A stretch of 64,000 nucleotides of DNA from Archegozetes longisetosus. Taxonomy: Eukaryota; Arthropoda; Arachnida; Sarcoptiformes; Trhypochthoniidae. Below are positions 57,734 to 64,000 of this stretch, in pieces; the first letter of the stretch is position 1; each line of letters opens with the position of its first letter. Location of the stretch: positions 12,928,387 through 12,992,386 of the forward strand of contig JAEMBT020000006.1 in assembly GCA_018873245.2 (NCBI GenBank), written 5' to 3'. The position numbers and the translations under genes were made by a program. The notes below the pieces were generated by a model. It saw nothing but the letters and a program-made list of their open reading frames with translations. It was not told where the DNA came from and did no database searches.

Positions 57734-60700
57734 GTAATTCATCAATTGAGTATTAAGTCTCTGCTATGCTTACATCTAATGTAAACAATAATGTATTTTT
57801 TGAGTAAATTATTTTTAAAAACTTAAAGATCTAAAATTAATATTTTTAAATATAAAGAGTTTAGTTAAAATTTTTATTGAGATTCAAGTGTTCTTAAATC
57901 AGCTTAATATTAATATTTTGTGTATATCTGAAACGTAGCTCTTAATAAAGACGGCAATCATGAAATTAGTGTAAAATATCGTGACTTATGGAGACGTGAT
58001 CGTGTCCGCCATAGTGATGTAGGTGTCATCTTCTATGCAAAAAACTTTACATGAATTAAATATAAAATCTTAAACAAAATACGAATATTGAATATAGTTT
58101 GATTGTTTTAAAGGTTGTTTAATGTCATTATAAACATCTTTTCCTGAGTTGTTTATATAGTCCTACAAATTCAAAGTCAGGATTCGATTTCAAAGATTTC
58201 TCGAATTTCTCAGTGAATTATCTTTTCAAGAACTGATAATTGCAGGAGACTTCAAATTGAATTTTTTAGATAGAATACAATTGGGTTTGAAAATTTCAAC
58301 GATTTAAGACTCGAAGAAATAATTTGTGTTCCAGCACGTATTGTTGATAGCAGCAGTTCTTGCATTGACCACATATATGTCAATCATCAGATTCACATCA
58401 GCAGAAGTGCAACTCTTCCTATCAATATCAGTGATCATAAACCTGTTTTCATTGCGTGCAAAAATTAATTTCCAGAAATATTTCAGAACTAATGAACTAA
58501 ATGTCACAACATATAAAGATTAGGAAAATTTTAATAAAAATGAGTTCAACAATCACTTAAATGAAGTCTTCTGATATTTTCACATCGCACCTCATATCAA
58601 CAGATCAGTTGAAAGTTTCTCAACCAAAGTCGAATCTCTTTACGATCAATGTGTATTACAAAAGACAACATGGATTAAATAAACTAACAGAATCTGTTTT
58701 GTGAATATACATGTTCTTAAGTTCATGATAAAGAGGGATAGAGTGAAACAGTATTGATTAATTAAAAAAGAGAAACACTAATATTTCACAACTTTTCGAA
58801 GTATATAAAATACTACGAAATGAGGTGAATATCTCATTGAAAAAACTTAAAGAAGCTCAGGCATGAAAAAAGAATCAAAGGAAGTAGTAATAATTTTTTG
58901 ATAATTATGGAAATTATTAGATGGAATCAGTGAAAATTGCAATTTTATATCTCAAGGACTGTTGGAGATGTAAATATGCTTATAATATATTATTATATAT
59001 TAGTGTATAGCAAAGTGGGTCATGAAGTCTTACTTATTTTTAACGCTATTTTATCTCAGTTTTGTTGGTGGCCCAAAAGTTGAAGAACTTCGAGGAAGTA
59101 TTACTAGACAAGAACAGCGAGCTTTTATTAAGTGTAGTGTGTTACTTGGCTATCCTGTGCCTATAGTTTATTCTGGTTCGCATAGAATCGCCAAAGAGAA
59201 GCATATAATCTAAGAAGGGTCTATCATCTGTACCTGAGATTTTCTGAGGTAAAACGTCTGAGTGATGGAGCTGACCAATATGAAGGGAAAGAACAGACAA
59301 TGACAGACGATGTACACAAAGAAAAGTTATAAGATCAATTACTAAAAGACAGAAATTTGAGTACTTTTGAATTGTCAGAAAATTTAGATATCAGTACTAC
59401 CAGTACCAGAAGACTTTTAAAAGAGGTAGGGGCCTAAAAGATTGCCTCTAGATGGGTACCACAATATTTAGCATCAGCTCACAAAAAATTGAGAGCCAAT
59501 ACCTGTGATGAACATCTACAAAGATATAAGACTGATAACGATAATTTGTCGAGGATTACTGCCATTGATGAGACATGGATTGAAAGTTGTGGTCCGAGTG
59601 ACCCTAGAAGTTCTCGCCAATAGCGGTTACCTGTGCATCCACTATGAGTTTTGATATGACAAAATTTTATAATTTTAAAATGATTGCTAGTGATCTTAAT
59701 ATACATTGCCGATCCACCAAAGCAAGAGCAGTAATGCAAGATTGGAAGGTGATGATGATCGTGGCTTTTCACGGAAATCAGGTGTTTGGTTATCGAATTT
59801 TACCAAGAAACAAGCTCAATTTTGAAATTTATATGAATTTTTTGAAAGAAGTAATGCTCCCATAGATAAAAAGAAAGCGGATTCATAGTCCTATAATCCT
59901 CTAGGACATTTTGGCACCACATAAGCACAATAAAATTAATGAATTCTTTAAGGTGCATCTATGGGAGGGACTAAAATACCCTCTCTGACTTAACCCCTGC
60001 GACTTCGATGGCATAGTGGGAATAAAGAGGCCAAGTAACTATAAAAGATTTGCTAATGAAGTTCAACTCCAAGCTGCGTATGAAGAAGTTATAAGAGAAA
60101 TAAATTTACAAAATGGCGCCATTGGTACCAGACACCTCTCACTCCGCTGAGTCTTTGTCAATCAGCGGAAGGCCAATATATTCACTAGATATATAATTAT
60201 TATTTTGCCATCAAATATACTTTTAAAGATATGCAATTGCAATTTTCACTGATCCCATACAATATTATTAAAATTCGTTGAAACAAACAAATCTGCTAAA
60301 AGCGACATAGAAGGTAGTGAGCTAGATGTCAAGCTTCTCAATGTCACTTGATATCAACTACATTAACCTTATTGTCGAATTTTTCAGATGAATTAAATAT
60401 GAATAATCTAAATCTGATCACCAAAAGTACATTTTCTCTTCCAGCTGTCACTGAGGAGAAAGTGAAAGTATTGCCAAACTTGATATCAAAAAAGCTGTAG
60501 GTTGCTATCGCATTCCGTCTAAACTGCTTATATACTGCCTAATATTAATAAGATAATGGAAAGATTTATTTTCGACCACCTTATGATATATCTTACTGAA
60601 AATAAACTTCTAAGTGACTCTCAATTCAGTTTTAGAAGTCATCACTCATGTTCTAATACATTACTTTTGATACAAAATAAAGTTTACACACAACTCAATA

Positions 60701-61896
60701 TAAAAAAAGTGTATGTTTTGATATTGTATATGAAGAAGGTATTTGATACTATCAGTCATGATATTCTTCTCTATAAAATGTTTCGATTGGCTTGTGACTG
60801 GAAATCACTTCTATGGTTCACCTCATATTTAAGAAATCGCAACCAATTTGTTAAAGAGTAAAGTTTCACAATGCAAAGAAGTATCTGCTGTTGTTCCTCA
60901 AGGAAGCCGTTTAGATCCTCTTCTTATCTTCATTTATACCAATGATTTATTTGTAGTTAATATTGAGGGCGAAATATTTTTATTAGATGATAGTACTATT
61001 GTTTTCTCCACCGTTAACTACTTTGATTTGAAACAAAAGATCGACAGATCCCTTGTTTATATCAACATTTTGATGAACTGCAACAAACTTTCTTCAAATA
61101 CAAATAAATCTAACTATATAGTGATAAATATTTCGGGTCGCGCTTGTAGTGATTTGAATATAAACATTCGTAATAGCGCTATAAAGAGACTCAATGAAAC
61201 TAAAATTCTTGGCGTGATTTTCGATGACAGATTCTCCTTCAAAAGTCATATCAATTACATAAAGGGTAAAATTGCCATAAGAGTAAACTTTTTAGCGAGA
61301 CTCAGATACGTCTTGCTTAAAAAGTCATTGGATTTAGTTTTATGTCACTTTCTTTACCAATTTTCGATTACAGAATTTATGTTTATAGCTTTACCTACGA
61401 ATCACATTAAGAAGGAATTGTCAAACTTTAAAAACGAACGCCAAGAATAATACGTTCTTTTTAATTTGGATTATTCAGTTCTTTTCAGAGAACACAAATA
61501 GATTATTTTCATTGCAAGAAACTATTTTTCATGTATTTTTATATAATTCCTTGAATAAAGTACCTGCTTCTAGTTGTCATTCCTTTTTAATCTTAAAGAA
61601 CATCGAAGCACTAGATCTTCAACGAATGAGCTAATTTTACCTAAGTCATTTGAATGTATTTCTTAACTTTATTTTTATTCTGTAGTCAAGTTTTCAACAA
61701 AATCGATGTAAATATTCGCTAAATTAATAATTTCAAGAATTTTACCGTTAATTTGAAAAGTCGTTCATTTTATTTTTAGTGTTCAAATCTGATTTTTATG
61801 ATTTTATTTTAATGTATTATATAAACACGTCCTCAGATGATATCAGCAATTAGTTGAATGAACGACATGTATAAATAATAAAAATTCAATTCAATT
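57734..61896 (+). mobile_element. LINE (jockey/CR1-like) ORF2 remnant inserted in the end of galactosyltransferase B
   Basis: Starts at 57734, exactly where homology to arm A stops, and ends in an ATTCAATTCAA tail at about 61896, where homology resumes. In order on the plus strand, with frameshifts and stops, are endonuclease pieces (LNINILCISET near 57905, IIAGDF near 58240, SSCIDHIYVN and ISDHKPVF near 58360-58450) and reverse transcriptase: FSFRSHHSC, KKVFDTISHDIL, VVPQGSRLDPLLIFIYTNDL, and the YADD-like box as LLDDST (60987-61004). KTKILGVIFDDRFSFKSHI follows. ORF1 is absent. It is interrupted by a mariner element at 58917-60262. No target-site duplication; about 4 target bases were lost. 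Dead. Confidence 0.85.
58917..60262 (+). mobile_element. Full-length mariner-like element (1346 bp), transposase decayed
   Basis: The ends TTAGATGGAATCAGTGAAAA and TTTTCACTGATCCCATACAA are inverted copies over about 38 bp, with TA flanks (58915-58916 and 60263-60264). The inside encodes a transposase with several frameshifts: helix-turn-helix (RQEQRAFIKCSVLLGYPV), a second DNA-binding part (LSTFELSENLDISTTSTRRL), AIDETWIE with the first Asp, VAFHGNQVFGYRI, an APHKHNKINEFF region and LNPCDFDGIVGIKRP near the last acidic residue. The same inverted ends occur in the short element at 63119-63625, which it could once have mobilised. Confidence 0.85.
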
Positions 61897-63016
61897 TTTT
61901 AGAATCTTGCCAAACCTTGCGAATCATATGGTCATCGAACCCTTGCCAAAAGATAGCAGTATTCTTGTAAGCTCTATGAAAATCAAATTTATATATATTG
62001 CCCTGTTGTTCCATATAGATAAGAGAACTGAGCATTTTTCGAGGTATTTTAAGTTTATCTGCAACAATTCCAGTCAAATACACATCTTCAAAGGGAACTG
62101 CTGGCAATGATTTCGTTATTGCAGTTTCATATAACGCTAAAGCTTTAGATCCAGGTATTAAATATGGACCTCCAATATAATCAGGATAAAACTTTTCTGG
62201 ATAGTCCCCTTCACTGATCGCCCATTTATTATTACCTCGAAGTACTGATGGATTTCGCCATAAATAACCGTATATTGAATTATCATTTGTTAAATTACAA
62301 AATTTTATTAAATTATTAGTTAATATGAGAGAGTCATCATCGACTTTGAGCAAGTATTTAACAAATGGACAACTCATTGATGTCCAGCGTAATAGTCCCA
62401 ACGCTTTAATAGTACAATTATAATAACTCTCATAGTAACCAAATTGTATAATATCTCCATATTTCTTATCTTCTTCTTCTAATCTCTTCTGAACAGTTTG
62501 ATTCGTAGACAGACCAATAGCAAAGTATAATTTACTTTTCGGTTCAGCTTTTAAGTCGTGACCCCAAGTCTCACGAATAGTTTGACGTCTTTCAAATCCA
62601 TCGACACGATTGAAAACTAATACTAATAGTAATAAATCTTTACCGAACTGTTCACTACACGACTTTTTGTCAATTATCATATTTGTCATGTCCAATACTT
62701 GATTTGGATATATTAGTTTTGATTTTTCATTTAACTTATCAAACTTCGATAACTTTTTTAAGTGATCGTCTATTCTATGAACTTGTGCCACATGCTCAGC
62801 TATTTCAGTTTTATTGAAATAAATTTTTATTAGATTGTTGTAAGAGCTATTTTTAATAATGGAATCCTTGGAGTTATTATTAACACTCGCATTTCTATAT
62901 AGTAAGCAATATGTCATCAACGTGATCAACACTAGGACAATGAATGAGCTTTTATATTTCATTTTAAACTTTTGGTTGAAATTTTTGAAAAAATCAGCTG
63001 TCTTTGGAGTTGGCAT
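61886..63016 (-). CDS. Beta-1,3-galactosyltransferase (GT31), copy B
   Basis: Single exon, 376 aa, paralogue of the gene at 40019-41173. All GT31 motifs are kept: RQTIRETWG, the DDD in VDDDSLIL, YPDYIGGPYLI and EDVYLTGI. It has 18 extra N-terminal residues (MPTPKTADFFKNFNQKFK) before the Met that matches copy A; that inner Met (62962-62960) may be the true start, because the upstream part corresponds to non-coding sequence in A. The membrane anchor follows (SFIVLVLITLMTYCLLY). The C terminus is changed: after KVWQDSKK the last codons and the stop (61886-61888) lie in the tail of the LINE, replacing about 13 residues of A with LN. The catalytic core is untouched, so it may still work. Confidence 0.9.
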   Translation of the reverse strand: MPTPKTADFFKNFNQKFKMKYKSSFIVLVLITLMTYCLLYRNASVNNNSKDSIIKNSSYNNLIKIYFNKTEIAEHVAQVHRIDDHLKKLSKFDKLNEKSKLIYPNQVLDMTNMIIDKKSCSEQFGKDLLLLVLVFNRVDGFERRQTIRETWGHDLKAEPKSKLYFAIGLSTNQTVQKRLEEEDKKYGDIIQFGYYESYYNCTIKALGLLRWTSMSCPFVKYLLKVDDDSLILTNNLIKFCNLTNDNSIYGYLWRNPSVLRGNNKWAISEGDYPEKFYPDYIGGPYLIPGSKALALYETAITKSLPAVPFEDVYLTGIVADKLKIPRKMLSSLIYMEQQGNIYKFDFHRAYKNTAIFWQGFDDHMIRKVWQDSKKLN

Positions 63017-63118
63017 AAAATCTTTGAAGATTTAGTATATCATCATCTGAAATAAATTAAATGAGTTCTGTACTCTTAAATACCAAAAGAAATAAATCAT
63101 TACTTTTTATAAATATTA

Positions 63119-63625
63119 TTAGATGGAATCAGTGAAAACAGGAATTTCATATCTTTAAAACTATATTTAATAGAGAAATAATAATTATATGTCTAATGAA
63201 TATATTCGCCTCCTGTCTGGTTGATAAAAGCCCAACGAGGTCAGAGGTTACACTTACCAGTATCACTAATTTGTAGATTGACTTCTTTCTTATAACATGT
63301 TCGGAAGTAGCATCAAACTAAAATTAATTTTTAAAAATTTTATCTGACTTGTTTATTTTGCAAGTCAAAATAAGCAATTTGCAAGAATAAAGAGAAAAAA
63401 CTAAAAGTTATGAAAATGAAGTTCAACTTCATACTGTGTGCTCAAAAGTTTTAAGTGTTAAATCAGTCTAAACAATAGCGCCATTGGTAAGTGTAATCTC
63501 TGATCTCGCTGGGCCTTTATCAACCAGACGGGAGACGAATATATTCATTATATATGTAATTATTATTTTGCCATTAAATATTCTTTTGAAAATTCGAAGT
63601 TCCGGTTTTCATTGATTCCATCTAA
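63119..63625. mobile_element. Foldback MITE (507 bp) related to the mariner at 58917-60262
   Basis: It has the same TTAGATGGAATCA ends with TA flanks (63117-63118 and 63626-63627). The arms continue inward to about 63262 and from 63488 (ACACTTACC and GGTAAGTGT innermost), so most of the element folds on itself. Its right arm also matches the mariner near 60110-60230 (GGCGCCATTGGTA..., TAATTATTATTTTGCCAT). Non-coding. Confidence 0.85.
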
Positions 63626-64000
63626 TATTAATAAATCTCTTTATAGAAACTCATTTATTATTTGTAGAGCAATTATTGTAAATTAACCTGGATTTTATTT
63701 TGTTTAATTTTTTATATTAAGGAAAAGAATTATTTGATTTAAAAGAATATGAGTGCCTGAGCGAATAAGAATATGAAATCAGTATTTGTATAAACTTAAA
63801 TATATACCTAGTGATTTCAAAAAGTAGACCATAGCATGCAGAAGCGTTTCATTTGCAAACCATATTTGTGTCTATTATTAATTAAATATATTAGCCTAAA
63901 CATTAGAAATAATTGATCTTATTGCATTGAATTAAAAAGAAATAACTTCAATTGCAATAGTGTCCAACATAGACCAGCTCGTTTTATCAATATTTCCCAT
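63626..64000. other. Edge of duplication arm B, then unrecognised sequence
   Basis: The first about 70 bases still match the flank upstream of galactosyltransferase A in reverse; beyond about 63700 I see no match, gene or repeat. Confidence 0.4.

Larger units (their letters stand above)
54670..63700 (-). repeat. Inverted segmental duplication, arm B
   Basis: Reverse counterpart of 39780-50550 with one deletion (equivalent of about 42085-49317) and later insertions of a Tc1-like element (55475-56313), a hAT element (56804-57501), a LINE (57734-61896, with a mariner element inside) and a foldback MITE (63119-63625). The homologous blocks are 63700-61897, 57733-55265 and 55246-54670. Confidence 0.85.

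Noticed and set aside
59022..59865. Host genes in the 59 kb region
   Set aside because: All open frames there are parts of one decayed mariner transposase between matching inverted ends.

Overview
The window is AT-rich eukaryotic DNA. Genes have very short GT-AG introns (about 60-170 bp in the compact ones), the gene set is animal, and mariner/Tc1 and hAT transposons are abundant. An ionotropic receptor (IR), two gustatory-receptor-like (GR) loci and a glycine-rich secreted protein point to an arthropod. A chelicerate such as a mite would fit, but that is inference; no rRNA or mitochondrial marker is present to prove it.

Layout. 0-7 kb: two MITEs, an intact three-exon gene for a catalytically impaired, soluble HMG-CoA reductase-like protein (2120-3396), a solo LTR, and an orphan exon. 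8.5-13 kb: transposon-rich, with a 265-bp-arm palindrome split by a hAT element that itself carries a second hAT element, then a LINE remnant. 14.7-20.8 kb is the gene-dense part: a glycine-rich secreted protein (+), a five-exon ceramide synthase (-) and a three-exon IR (-). 23 kb holds a single orphan IR exon. 26.2-28.3 kb is a dead GR gene split by an 822-bp element with very long terminal inverted repeats. 29.7-39.6 kb is a direct duplication (about 2-3 kb units) enclosing a one-exon tail-anchored protein of unknown function, a small helix-turn-helix-like ORF and an unusual array of six 25-bp motifs.

39.8-63.7 kb is a large inverted duplication. Arm A (about 39.8-50.5 kb) carries a beta-1,3-galactosyltransferase gene (GT31) and a complete NRF-6-type acyltransferase gene. 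Arm B (about 63.7-54.7 kb, reversed) carries the second galactosyltransferase, but has lost all of the acyltransferase except its last 34 codons. Both arms later gained different transposons. A LINE landed in the last codons of galactosyltransferase B, so its stop codon now lies in the LINE tail. A second GR gene with two one-base frameshifts sits between the arms.

The genes do not form one pathway. They cover lipid and membrane chemistry (ceramide synthase, acyltransferase, HMGR-like protein), glycan synthesis, chemoreception and cuticle or secretion. I saw no convincing new defence or mobile-gene system. The best candidates for something undescribed are the HMGR-like pseudoenzyme and the motif array beside the HTH ORF.
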